From the NCBI GenBank assembly GCA_902764415.1, contig CACWVU010000016.1:1-51386 (forward strand): DNA of 51,386 nt, in the 5' to 3' direction. This DNA is from an uncultured bacterium. GTDB taxonomy: Bacteria; Verrucomicrobiota; Kiritimatiellia; RFP12; UBA1067. The position numbers were made by a program, and so were the translations under genes. The notes below the pieces were generated by a model. The model had not been told where the DNA came from. It was given only the letters and a program-made list of their open reading frames with translations, and did not search any database. Within the stretch, counting starts at the first letter, position 1. The number at the start of each line of letters is the position of its first letter. Shown here in pieces: positions 16,955 to 23,892 of the stretch.

Positions 16955-17059
16955 TTGGAAGGCGACGACGTCAAGAAGCGGCTGAAGAAGCGCGAGGATA
17001 TGTTCTTGCGGCGGCTGATGGGGATGCTTGCGAGAAAACTAAAACCCAAGGGGAAGTGA
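16955..17059 (+). pseudogene. 34-codon basic ORF, possible 3' remnant of a gene
   Basis: The reading from TTG 16955 gives a highly basic helix (VKKRLKKREDMFLRRLMGML, ending KLKPKGK) and stops 2 nt before the pspC-like ATG. No ATG start exists and an in-frame stop lies just upstream. It looks like the tail of a gene whose front was lost when the island inserted, or a small protein with a weak start. The region 16890-16954 before it holds nothing else I can identify. Confidence 0.35.
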
Positions 17060-17060
17060 A

Positions 17061-17327
17061 ATGCCAAACTTCTACAGAAGCAGCGATGAAAAGGTGATTG
17101 CGGGCGTGTGCGCGGGAATTGCGCGGCGGCTTGATGGCGGTGCATTGAGGGCTGGGATGACTGGCTGGACTGGCGAGACTGGCGTGGGGACGCTGGGGAC
17201 GGAAGCGACTTTCGCCCGTCACGCTCGTTGCTCCGGCCCCGCCGGTCATCCAGCTGCCAGTCCCGCACGCCCCACCAGTCTCGCGGTCATTGCTTATGCT
17301 GATGATATTTTGTCCATCGGTGGTTGA
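17061..17327 (+). pseudogene. broken PspC-like gene
   Basis: The first ~25 residues (MPNFYRSSDEKVIAGVCAGI, then ARRLDGG) match the start of the PspC phage-shock domain, which normally continues into a hydrophobic helix. Here the frame runs instead into Gly/Thr-rich repeat-encoded sequence and ends without a TM helix. A long imperfect inverted repeat (17147-17295) occupies the place of the missing helix. PspC normally senses or transmits membrane stress. A relic of it next to sigma-54 genes suggests an ancestral psp-like membrane-stress locus. Confidence 0.6.
17147..17295. repeat. large imperfect inverted repeat in the pspC relic
   Basis: The left arm carries GGACTGGCGAGACTGGCG and GTGGGG. 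The right arm carries CCCCACCAGTCTCGC at 17270-17284, its near-perfect complement (GCGAGACTGG at 17173-17182). Further partial matches on both arms (GATGACTGGC against GCCGGTCATC) suggest a hairpin around 150 nt long. It may be a non-autonomous element or a repeat-expansion product. Confidence 0.55.
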
Positions 17328-17378
17328 TTTGTAGCCACACGATGCGTTGGTCATCTTGATTTCATGCCGATTTCGGTC

Positions 17379-17396
17379 TTGGCATGGATGTTGCTA
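17379..17396 (+). promoter_or_regulatory. sigma-54 (-24/-12) promoter, copy 2
   Basis: This is identical over 18 nt to 7554-7571. The predicted +1 is near 17406. It drives the mini-ORF, small TM protein and FtsK-type gene. The flanking DNA differs from copy 1, so the identity is confined to the promoter itself, as expected for selection on one regulon. Confidence 0.85.
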
Positions 17397-17408
17397 ATGT
17401 GCTAGTGT

Positions 17409-17453
17409 ATGTTTGACTACATCAGAGCAAAGAAGAAAGGACAGGCGCGATGA
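17409..17453 (+). CDS. 14-aa upstream ORF (MFDYIRAKKKGQAR)
   Basis: It starts about 3 nt after the predicted sigma-54 transcript start and its TGA overlaps the ATG of the 46-aa gene. This is the same layout (near-leaderless mini-ORF coupled to a gene) seen at 8185. A coding function is uncertain. Confidence 0.3.
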   Translation: MFDYIRAKKKGQAR

Positions 17454-17590
17454 AGTGGGTGGATGGCCTGAAAGCGTCTGCGGCGGCGTTCAAGGATTGG
17501 GGGCGCATGCTTACAATCATTGGCAGCGTCATGGCCGGATCGCTTGTTGTCATCGCCCTTGAACTATTCGTCATTTGCCTTAAAATCTGA
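17450..17590 (+). CDS. 46-aa single-pass membrane protein
   Basis: A short amphipathic N-terminus (MKWVDGLKASAAAFKDWGRM) leads into one strong TM helix (about 21-44) ending in Lys-Ile. AAAGGA lies upstream as ribosome site. It is separated by 11 nt from the FtsK-type gene, whose product lacks any TM segment, so it is well placed to be its membrane anchor or sensor. Small TM proteins are also typical of phage-shock operons. Confidence 0.65.
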   Translation: MKWVDGLKASAAAFKDWGRMLTIIGSVMAGSLVVIALELFVICLKI

Positions 17591-17601
17591 AAGGAGAAAC
17601 C

Positions 17602-18714
17602 ATGAGAACCAATATCACCGTTGACACCGATACAATTCGTCGGCTTCATGAGATTGCAGATGCGCTTGCCGCGCCGTTTTCGGCGGATGCGCAGAGCGTT
17701 CGGCGTCTGCACGAACTCGCCCGCGAAATCACATCGCTTGCGGATTCCATCGGACGGCACGAGGGGGTGGATTTCGCCGAGACGTGGCCTGAATCCCTTG
17801 ATCCGAAAGAGGCGCAGAGGATGCTGTTGCCGCTCTATCTCGGCATGACATCGCAAGACGAGAAACTGATTGTCGATCTTGCGCGACTGCCACATCTGCT
17901 CGTCAGCGGTGCAAGCGGGCAGGGCAAGTCGAATCTGCTCAACTGCATCATCAGCGGTCTTGCCCGACTTCTACCGCCTGAACAGCTCCGTTTCGTACTC
18001 TTTGATCCGAAGTGCGTGGAATTCTTACAATACTCGGCATTGCCGCATCTGGCATTCCCCGTGATAACCGATGGTGCCAAGTTCGTGTATGTTCTCCGCT
18101 GGCTCGTTTGCGAAATGGATAAGCGTCTGAAGGAGTTTGCCAGAGCCTCTTGCCGAAACATCGAGGACATCCGCAAGGCCGGAAACCAGATGCCGTACCT
18201 TGTTGTCATCATAGACGAGATCGTGGACTTGATGCAGAATTTCGGCAAGGAGGTCGAGCCGCTTATTGCACGGCTTACCGCACTCGCCCGTGCCGCCGGA
18301 ATCCATCTCGTGGTTGCAACGCAAGTTGCCGACCACAAAGTGCTGTCTGCAACCCTCCGCTGCAATCTTCCAGGACGGATTGCGTTCAAGACCTACAGTG
18401 AATCGGAATCGAAGCTAATCATCGACGCCCCAGACGCCGATGTTCTGTGCGCTCCCGGCGATATGCTCGTGCGACAGAAGGACGGGACGCTTGCCCGCGC
18501 TCAATGCGCGTATCTCTCCGGGGAAGAAGAGGCGCGGATTATTGAGGCAGTCGAAAAGCGGCACGGTAGTCCCAAGTTTCTGGCGTTGCTTCCCGATGTC
18601 GTGTTCCATGCGGCACCAGAGCCGCAACCCGACACAGACGGCCCGAGCGAAGAAGATGTCATCGGACCGCAGATTGGCGCACAGCCCAGGGAGATCTTGG
18701 TTTTGCCACAGTAA
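17602..18714 (+). CDS. FtsK/SpoIIIE-type DNA translocase motor without membrane domain
   Basis: The 370-aa protein has Walker A GASGQGKS at 103-110 and Walker B VVIIDE at 201-206. The flanking FDPK and LARAAGIHLVVATQ segments are typical of FtsK-HerA motors that track along double-stranded DNA. The 4-TM N-domain and long linker of FtsK are absent, and no gamma (wHTH) domain is obvious. The first 50 residues hold two copies of a (D/Q)(T/S)xRRLHE(I/L)A motif, perhaps an oligomerisation or partner-binding repeat. It has a good ribosome site (AAAGGAG) and is under sigma-54 control. It is probably an accessory translocase of a stress or defence response rather than the cell-division protein. Confidence 0.8.
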   Translation: MRTNITVDTDTIRRLHEIADALAAPFSADAQSVRRLHELAREITSLADSIGRHEGVDFAETWPESLDPKEAQRMLLPLYLGMTSQDEKLIVDLARLPHLLVSGASGQGKSNLLNCIISGLARLLPPEQLRFVLFDPKCVEFLQYSALPHLAFPVITDGAKFVYVLRWLVCEMDKRLKEFARASCRNIEDIRKAGNQMPYLVVIIDEIVDLMQNFGKEVEPLIARLTALARAAGIHLVVATQVADHKVLSATLRCNLPGRIAFKTYSESESKLIIDAPDADVLCAPGDMLVRQKDGTLARAQCAYLSGEEEARIIEAVEKRHGSPKFLALLPDVVFHAAPEPQPDTDGPSEEDVIGPQIGAQPREILVLPQ

Positions 18715-18797
18715 AGAAATATTTGACTTTAGAAGGAATGCTCTGAAAGTTGGTATAAAACGCAAGATACCTTTAAGAGAAATGATGAAATTTGACG

Positions 18798-19358
18798 TCA
18801 GGGCGCGGTTGCGGGCTTTACGCCGATGACGGCGCTGACGGACTTGGAGGGGACCATTAGGAGCGAGTCGGTGAGCGAGACGCCGACCTTGCGCGGGGCG
18901 TCGAGAAGCGCGAGCAGCTCGCGCTGGGCGGCGAGCGGGAAGTCGGCGTAGCCGGGCGAGTAGCGCGCGACGAGCGACTCGCCGGGGGCGAGCTCGGCGC
19001 GGATGTCGTCCTCGATGGAGTCCATCACCTTCTCGATCGCCGCGGCGCCGATGGCCTGGACGACGAGCGCGTCCGCGGCGGACTTGACCGTGACCTGGCG
19101 GTGCCAGGCGTCGAAGGGCGCGCCGAGGGTGCCGCAGGCGAGGTAGGCGTCGCGGCAGCCGGCGAGGCGGAGGGAGAGCGCCTTCGACGTCTCCAGCCAG
19201 CCGCCCGGGACCGCGATGCGCCGCCAGGTCCGCGTCGGACGCGCCGCCGCGAGCGCCTCCTCCGTTAGCGCGGCGATGCGCGCGGCGAGGGCGGCGCCGG
19301 GCTCGCGGCCGCCGCCCATGCGCAGGTAGGGCAGGACGTCTGCTGGCGCGACGGTCAT
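18798..19358 (-). CDS. stand-alone methionine synthase reactivation domain
   Basis: The 186-aa protein matches the AdoMet-binding activation domain of MetH. The C-terminal segment MVPSKSVSAVIG is the domain's hallmark, and the YSPGYADFPL segment is also typical. It should reductively methylate inactive cob(II)alamin on the short MetH encoded at 3410-5818. Its ATG overlaps the metF stop (ATGA), so it is co-translated with the enzyme that makes the methyl donor. Split MetH systems of this kind are known in Thermotoga and some anaerobes. Confidence 0.87.
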   Translation of the reverse strand: MTVAPADVLPYLRMGGGREPGAALAARIAALTEEALAAARPTRTWRRIAVPGGWLETSKALSLRLAGCRDAYLACGTLGAPFDAWHRQVTVKSAADALVVQAIGAAAIEKVMDSIEDDIRAELAPGESLVARYSPGYADFPLAAQRELLALLDAPRKVGVSLTDSLLMVPSKSVSAVIGVKPATAP

Positions 19359-20224
19359 TGCGCCTCGCCGCCGCCGACGATTCCCCGCAGGTTGGCCATT
19401 ATCCGCTCGGCGACCTCGGGCCGGTTCATGGTGTAGACGTGGACGGCGTTGACGCCGTTCGCGAAGAGGTCGACGATCTGCTCGGTGGCGTAGGCGACGC
19501 CGGCGTCGAGCATGGCGCGGGGGCTGTCGCCGAACCGGTCGACGATCGCCTTGAAGCGGCTGGGGAGGTAGGTGCCGGAGAGCCGGCAGATGCGGGCGAT
19601 CTGCCGGCCGTTGGCGACCGGCATGATGCCGGCGATGACCGGCACGGTGACGCCGCGGTCGCGGAGCTTCGAGAGGTAGCGGTAGAAGATGTTGTTGTCG
19701 AAGAACATCTGGGTGGTCACGAAGTCGAGCCCGGCCTCGACCTTCTCGCGCAGGCGGCGGATGTCGTCCTCGATGTGCTCGCACTCGGGATGGCATTCGG
19801 GGTAGCAGGCGCCGCCGAGGCAGAAGCCGGAGCCCGCGAGCGCGCGCACCAGGTCGACGGCGTGGAGGAAGTCGCCGGACGGCGCGGCGTCCTTCGGCGC
19901 GTCGCCGCGCAGGCAGAGGACGTTCTCGATCCCGGCGTCCCGGAGCGCCGCGGCCTCCTTCGCGATGCCCTCGCGCGTCGCCGAGATGCAGGTGAGGTGG
20001 GCGAGGGCGGTGACGCCGCAAGACTGCACGTGCGAGGCGATCGCGGTGGTGTTGGCCTGCGCGTTGCCGGACGCCCCGTAGGTGACGGACATGAACGCCG
20101 GCCGCTGTTTGGCAAGGCGCTCGATCGCCTCCTTGACTGGCGCGAACGGCGCGTCCTTCTTGGGCGGGAACACCTCGAACGAGACCGACGGCCGGCCGGC
20201 GGCGAGAATCTCTTTGATCTTCAT
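19355..20224 (-). CDS. metF: methylenetetrahydrofolate reductase
   Basis: The 289-aa flavoprotein reduces 5,10-methylene-THF to 5-methyl-THF for MetH. It has the N-terminal SFEVFPPK motif, the VTYGASG strand, HLTC, LRGDAP and the TQMFFDN segment of the TIM-barrel active site. The start is ATG 20224. The -10 box ends at 20231, so the predicted transcript begins exactly at the start codon and there is no ribosome site: a leaderless mRNA. It is followed by the reactivation-domain gene and divergent from the btuB-like gene. Confidence 0.94.
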   Translation of the reverse strand: MKIKEILAAGRPSVSFEVFPPKKDAPFAPVKEAIERLAKQRPAFMSVTYGASGNAQANTTAIASHVQSCGVTALAHLTCISATREGIAKEAAALRDAGIENVLCLRGDAPKDAAPSGDFLHAVDLVRALAGSGFCLGGACYPECHPECEHIEDDIRRLREKVEAGLDFVTTQMFFDNNIFYRYLSKLRDRGVTVPVIAGIMPVANGRQIARICRLSGTYLPSRFKAIVDRFGDSPRAMLDAGVAYATEQIVDLFANGVNAVHVYTMNRPEVAERIMANLRGIVGGGEAQ

Positions 20225-20230
20225 GGCCGT

Positions 20231-20239
20231 ATTATACCA
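20231..20239 (-). promoter_or_regulatory. extended -10 promoter of metF (leaderless)
   Basis: The minus strand reads TGGTATAAT, ending 7 positions before the A of the metF ATG. It forms one arm of a perfect 9-bp inverted repeat with the btuB promoter. Confidence 0.75.
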
Positions 20240-20246
20240 AAAATTA

Positions 20247-20255
20247 TGGTATAAT
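20247..20255 (+). promoter_or_regulatory. extended -10 promoter of the btuB-like gene
   Basis: TGGTATAAT on the plus strand has a predicted start near 20262. It is separated by only 7 nt from the divergent metF -10 box, so two polymerases could hardly bind at once. Confidence 0.75.
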
Positions 20256-20256
20256 T

Positions 20257-20375
20257 TGCGCCAACAAAGGCGACGGCCGGAAAGCCCTGTGGAAACCAGG
20301 CACTGTCGCGCAGCCGTCAAAGCCGGAATGCGGCCGCCGCCCCACGACATGAACCCGAGTACCCTCGCATGAGGG
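20257..20375 (+). ncRNA. cobalamin riboswitch
   Basis: The 134-nt leader contains the conserved core order of cobalamin riboswitches: a GGAAACCAGG segment, CACTGTCGCGCAGCCGTCAA, then the B12-box-like AGCCGGAATGCGGCCGCC. A hairpin CCCTC-GCAT-GAGGG (20360-20373) just before the GAGGAG ribosome site is the likely expression platform or kissing partner. The downstream gene is a BtuB-type receptor, and B12-dependent methionine genes lie next door, which supports the call. Boundaries are approximate. Confidence 0.82.
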
Positions 20376-20389
20376 GGAAAGAGGAGAAG

Positions 20390-22345
20390 ATGAGAAAAAC
20401 AGCGTTGGCCGCCGTGCTGGCGGGGACGGGGCTGGCGGCGTGCGCCGAGGCTGTCCCGGGGACAAACGAAGTGGCGGTGCTGCCGCCGGTGGTCGTCTAC
20501 GCCTCGCGCGTGGAGTCGACGGTGGAGTCGATGCCATCCGCGGTGCAGGTCTTCGACGCGGACTACATCGCCGCGAGCGGCGCGCGCGACCTCGCGGAGC
20601 TGCTGCAGCGGAAGGCCGGCGTGGACGTCCACTCGATGAACGGCAACCCGGTCCTGACCTCGATCGCCATGCGCGGCTTCGGCGACAACGCCTTCGGTCG
20701 CACGAAGGTGGTGCTGGACGGCGAGGAGCTGAACAACGTGGACATGAACGCGCCCAACCTGACGCGCATCCCGCTCGGAGCCGTCGAGCGCGTCGAGGTG
20801 ATCCACGGCCCGAGCCCGGTCCTCTACGGCGACGGCGCGGTCGCCGGGGTGGTGAACGTATCCACCGACTCGCGCGACTACTCTCGCCGGACGAAGCTCT
20901 ACGCGAAGGCCGGCTCGCAGGACACCTACGGCGCCGGCGCGCAGACCCGCGGCGGATTCGAGGACGAGGGGTGGCTCTACAACGCCTCCTACGACTACCT
21001 GCGGTCTGGCGGCTATCGCGACCGCAGCGCCTACGAGCTGCACACCGCCAACGCGGGGCTGCGCAAGGTCTTCGAAAACGGCTCCACCGTGGGCTTCCGG
21101 GCCAACTACCAGAACGCGTTCTACGAGCTGCCCGGCTCGCTGACGCGCGAGCAGTGGGCATGCACGCGCAGGTGGGCGAACAACGACCACGACTGGACGC
21201 GCCAGTGGAGCTACGGCTTCGCCCTGGACTCGAAGCTGCGCCTCGCCGACGGCCAGTGGCTCTACCTCGACGGCAGCTTCTCGCACCAGCGCCGCCGGGC
21301 GAAGATGACCGCCTGGGGAACCGACACCGAGTACGACTACTACAGCTACGCGCTTTCGCCGCGCTACGTGAACGAGAACGAGGTGCTGGGCTTCGGCAAC
21401 AAGTTCACCGCCGGGTTCGACTTCCGCTTCGACGGCTACCGGGAGAAGCCGAAGGACGGAGACAGCCGCCGCTTCCGCCGCGACCGCTACGCGTTCTTCC
21501 TGCATGACGAGTTCGCCGTCACGGAGACGCTGTCGCTGACGGCGGGCGGGCGGCTGGAGCGCATCGGCAACCGCTGGAAGGGCTATTCGGGCCTCGCGGA
21601 GGACCACAGCCGCGACGTGATGGGCGACTACGAGCTCGGGGTCGTCTTCCGTCCAGTCGAGGGGCTCAAGACCTACGTGAAGGGCACCCGCTTCCACCGA
21701 TCGGCGTTCTGCGACGAGCTGAGCTACACCAAGGACGGCGACTTCCTGCGTCCCGAGACCGGCTGGTCGCTCGACGTCGGCGCCGAGTGGGAGTTCGCGG
21801 AGGAGTTCCGCCTCGACGTGAACGGCTACGGCATGCTGATGGAGGACGAGATCTTCTTCGACCCGGCGCTGGCGCCGTACGGCTACAACTGCAACAGCCC
21901 GGCGAAGACGCGGCGCCTCGGCGTGGACGCGGGGATCTCCTGGCGGCGCGACAAGGTGGCGGAGGCGTCGCTGCGCTACGGTTTCGTCGACGCCGAGTTC
22001 TCCGGCGGCGAGTACGGCGGGTGCGAGGTGCCGTTCGTCCCCGCGCACCGGGCGCGCGCTGAGGCGGGGGTCTGGCTCTTCGCCGACCTGGAGGTCAAGG
22101 GCGGCTGCACGTTCACGGGGCGGCAGTACGTGTCCGGCGACTTCGCCAACGACTGCGACAAGCTGGCCTCGTACACGCTCTTCGACGTCGGCGTCTACTA
22201 TTCGCCGTCGTGGGCGGAGGGTTGGAAGGCGGCGTTCACGGTGGACAACCTCCTCGACCGCGACTACTGCGACTACGCCGGCGTCGGCTACTACTACCCC
22301 GCCTGCGGCCGCAGCTTCCTCTTCACGCTCAGCTGCGAGTTCTAA
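20390..22345 (+). CDS. btuB: TonB-dependent outer-membrane receptor, BtuB-like (cobalamin uptake)
   Basis: The 651-aa protein begins with a signal peptide (LAAVLAGTGLAACAEA). The plug domain contains VVVYASRVES, RDLAELLQRKAGVDV, SIAMRGFG and VEVIHGPSPVLYGDGAVAGV. A C-terminal 22-strand barrel ends with an aromatic residue (CEF). It should import cobalamin across the outer membrane using TonB energy. ATG 20390 has GAGGAG upstream; the in-frame ATG at 20369 lies inside the riboswitch hairpin. The gene is regulated by the upstream cobalamin riboswitch. A LAAC lipobox-like string in the signal is probably coincidental. Confidence 0.88.
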   Translation: MRKTALAAVLAGTGLAACAEAVPGTNEVAVLPPVVVYASRVESTVESMPSAVQVFDADYIAASGARDLAELLQRKAGVDVHSMNGNPVLTSIAMRGFGDNAFGRTKVVLDGEELNNVDMNAPNLTRIPLGAVERVEVIHGPSPVLYGDGAVAGVVNVSTDSRDYSRRTKLYAKAGSQDTYGAGAQTRGGFEDEGWLYNASYDYLRSGGYRDRSAYELHTANAGLRKVFENGSTVGFRANYQNAFYELPGSLTREQWACTRRWANNDHDWTRQWSYGFALDSKLRLADGQWLYLDGSFSHQRRRAKMTAWGTDTEYDYYSYALSPRYVNENEVLGFGNKFTAGFDFRFDGYREKPKDGDSRRFRRDRYAFFLHDEFAVTETLSLTAGGRLERIGNRWKGYSGLAEDHSRDVMGDYELGVVFRPVEGLKTYVKGTRFHRSAFCDELSYTKDGDFLRPETGWSLDVGAEWEFAEEFRLDVNGYGMLMEDEIFFDPALAPYGYNCNSPAKTRRLGVDAGISWRRDKVAEASLRYGFVDAEFSGGEYGGCEVPFVPAHRARAEAGVWLFADLEVKGGCTFTGRQYVSGDFANDCDKLASYTLFDVGVYYSPSWAEGWKAAFTVDNLLDRDYCDYAGVGYYYPACGRSFLFTLSCEF

Positions 22346-22384
22346 ACGCGGCCGGAGGCCGGTTGCGCTGGGCGGCGCGGTTTT

Positions 22385-22392
22385 GGTATAAT
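22385..22392 (+). promoter_or_regulatory. extended -10 promoter of the rubredoxin-rubrerythrin operon
   Basis: The upstream sequence TTTTGGTATAATACGG is the local consensus. The predicted start is near 22399. The ~64-nt leader contains a GC-rich inverted repeat (GGCGGTGTCGCC). Confidence 0.7.
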
Positions 22393-22462
22393 ACGGACAT
22401 CTGCGGCGGCGGTGTCGCCGTTGCAGCCAACCCCCGTCACAAAACATAGGGAGAAAAGCCAA

Positions 22463-22600
22463 ATGAAGAAATACATCTGCAAGGTGTGCGGCCACGTGTA
22501 CGACCCGGCGAACAACAACAACGTCGCCTTCGAGGACCTTCCCGACGACTGGACCTGCCCCGTGTGCGGGGTCGGCAAGGACCAGTTCGAGGAAATGTGA
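22463..22600 (+). CDS. rubredoxin
   Basis: The 45-aa electron carrier binds one iron through two Cys pairs, CKVCG near the N-terminus and CPVCG near residue 35, with the usual YDP and DDWTCP motifs. It would feed electrons to the rubrerythrin encoded 40 nt downstream. It has a GGGAGAA ribosome site. Confidence 0.95.
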   Translation: MKKYICKVCGHVYDPANNNNVAFEDLPDDWTCPVCGVGKDQFEEM

Positions 22601-22640
22601 TTTGATTTCCGTAAAACCATAAAAGCAAGGAGAAAAGACA

Positions 22641-23192
22641 ATGGCTAAATGGGTATGCCCGGTCTGCGGGTTTGTGTACGAGGGCGACACGCCCCCCGAG
22701 AAGTGCCCCCAGTGCAAGGCTGACGGGTCGAAGTTCATCAAGCAGGGCGAGGGCCTCAACTTCGTGGCTGAGCACCACGTCGGCGACGGCATCGTCGAGG
22801 ACGCCGAGGTGACGCAGGGCCTCAAGGACCACTTCACCGGCGAGTGCTGCGAGGTCGGCATGTACCTCGCTATGTCCCGCCAGGCCGACCGCGAGGGCTA
22901 TCCCGAGGTCGCCGAGGCCTACAAGCGCATCGCGTTCGAGGAGGCCGAGCACGCCGCCAAGTTCGCGGAGCTCCTGGGCAAGACGATCGACATCGTGACC
23001 GACTCGACCAAGGAGAACCTCCGCCGCCGCATGGAGGCGGAGTGCGGCGCGACCGCCGGCAAGATGGCGATCGCCACCCGCGCGAAGCAGCTCGGCTACG
23101 ACGCCATCCACGACACCGTCCACGAGATGGCGAAGGACGAGGCGCGTCACGGCAAGGCCTTCCAGGGTCTCTACAACCGCTACTTCAAGTAG
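22641..23192 (+). CDS. rubrerythrin (N-terminal rubredoxin type)
   Basis: The 183-aa peroxidase has the rubredoxin domain first ([18 protein letters not shown] at 6-27), the reverse of classical rubrerythrin. The diiron four-helix bundle follows, with its ligands in [22 protein letters not shown] and [10 protein letters not shown]. It reduces hydrogen peroxide in anaerobes during oxygen exposure. A strong intrinsic terminator follows. Confidence 0.93.
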   Translation: MAKWVCPVCGFVYEGDTPPEKCPQCKADGSKFIKQGEGLNFVAEHHVGDGIVEDAEVTQGLKDHFTGECCEVGMYLAMSRQADREGYPEVAEAYKRIAFEEAEHAAKFAELLGKTIDIVTDSTKENLRRRMEAECGATAGKMAIATRAKQLGYDAIHDTVHEMAKDEARHGKAFQGLYNRYFK

Positions 23193-23217
23193 TATGGCGG
23201 CCGCGAGGCCGCGATCC

Positions 23218-23256
23218 GGCCCCGGGCCTCGAAAAGGCCGGGGCCGTTGTTTTGTC
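23218..23256 (+). terminator. intrinsic terminator after rubrerythrin
   Basis: A GC-rich stem (GGCCCCGGGCCT with AGGCCGGGGCC, loop CGAAA, one bulge) is followed by GTTGTTTTGT. It separates the rubrerythrin transcript from the flavoprotein gene, although read-through is possible because no promoter is visible in the 25 nt that remain. Confidence 0.75.
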
Positions 23257-23280
23257 AACTGCGCTCCAGGGAGGGACATC

Positions 23281-23892
23281 ATGGCACAGGTCGACGGATC
23301 GGCTTTCTTCAAGATCGGCTACGGGCTCTACGTCGTCACCACGCACGACGGGCGGCGGGACAACGGCATGATCTGCAACACCGTCGTCCAGGTCACCGGC
23401 TCGCCGGCGCGCCTGGCGGTGACGATCTCCAAGTCCAACTACACCCACGACACCGTCCGCAGGACCGGCAAGATGAACGTCTGCACCATCGCCGAGACTG
23501 CCGCGTTTCCGCTCTTCGAGCTTTACGGCTTCCGCAGCGGGCGCGACGCGGACAAGCTCGCCGGGGTGGAGGTGACGCGTTCGGAGAACGGGCTTGCGGT
23601 GATCGCCCACGACTGCAACTCGTTCTTCTCGCTGGAGGTCGAGAGCTACGTCGACCTCGACACCCACGGCATGTTCGTCTGCCGCGTCGTCGAGGCGAAG
23701 ACGCTTTCCGATGCCCCGACGATGACCTACGCGTACTACCACGCGAACGTCAAGCCGAAGCCCGCGGCGGGGAGGAAGAAGGGGTTCGTCTGCGAAATCT
23801 GCGGCTACGTCTACGAAGGGGACGAGCTGCCGCCGGACTTCGTCTGCCCGATCTGCAAGCACCCGGCGTCGGACTTCCGTCCGCTGGAATGA
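23281..23892 (+). CDS. flavin reductase-rubredoxin fusion (high-molecular-weight rubredoxin)
   Basis: The 203-aa protein has an N-terminal FMN-binding flavin-reductase-like domain (GLYVVTTHDG, MICNTVVQVT, VTISKSNYTHD) and a C-terminal rubredoxin domain (CEICGYVYEG, FVCPICK). Such proteins (Hrb in Moorella) pass electrons from NAD(P)H to flavodiiron proteins or rubrerythrin to remove O2 and NO. It sits directly after rubredoxin and rubrerythrin genes, forming an oxygen-defence module. GGGAGGG precedes ATG 23281. Confidence 0.9.
   Translation: MAQVDGSAFFKIGYGLYVVTTHDGRRDNGMICNTVVQVTGSPARLAVTISKSNYTHDTVRRTGKMNVCTIAETAAFPLFELYGFRSGRDADKLAGVEVTRSENGLAVIAHDCNSFFSLEVESYVDLDTHGMFVCRVVEAKTLSDAPTMTYAYYHANVKPKPAAGRKKGFVCEICGYVYEGDELPPDFVCPICKHPASDFRPLE

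Noticed and set aside
16852..17097. 81-codon plus-strand ORF across the island's right edge
   Set aside because: It overlaps the end of the 742-aa gene and the pspC-like start in another frame, is not preceded by a ribosome site, and has no recognisable domain.
18782..18829. 15-aa plus-strand ORF after a TATAAA box (18754)
   Set aside because: It overlaps the 3' end of the reactivation-domain gene, its -35 spacing is wrong, and nothing supports coding.
20244..22861. Very long minus-strand open frame (over 1000 codons, running through metF and across btuB)
   Set aside because: Only the last ~290 codons are metF. The rest is antisense to btuB, Arg/Val/Ala-rich without domains, and is an artefact of high GC third positions.
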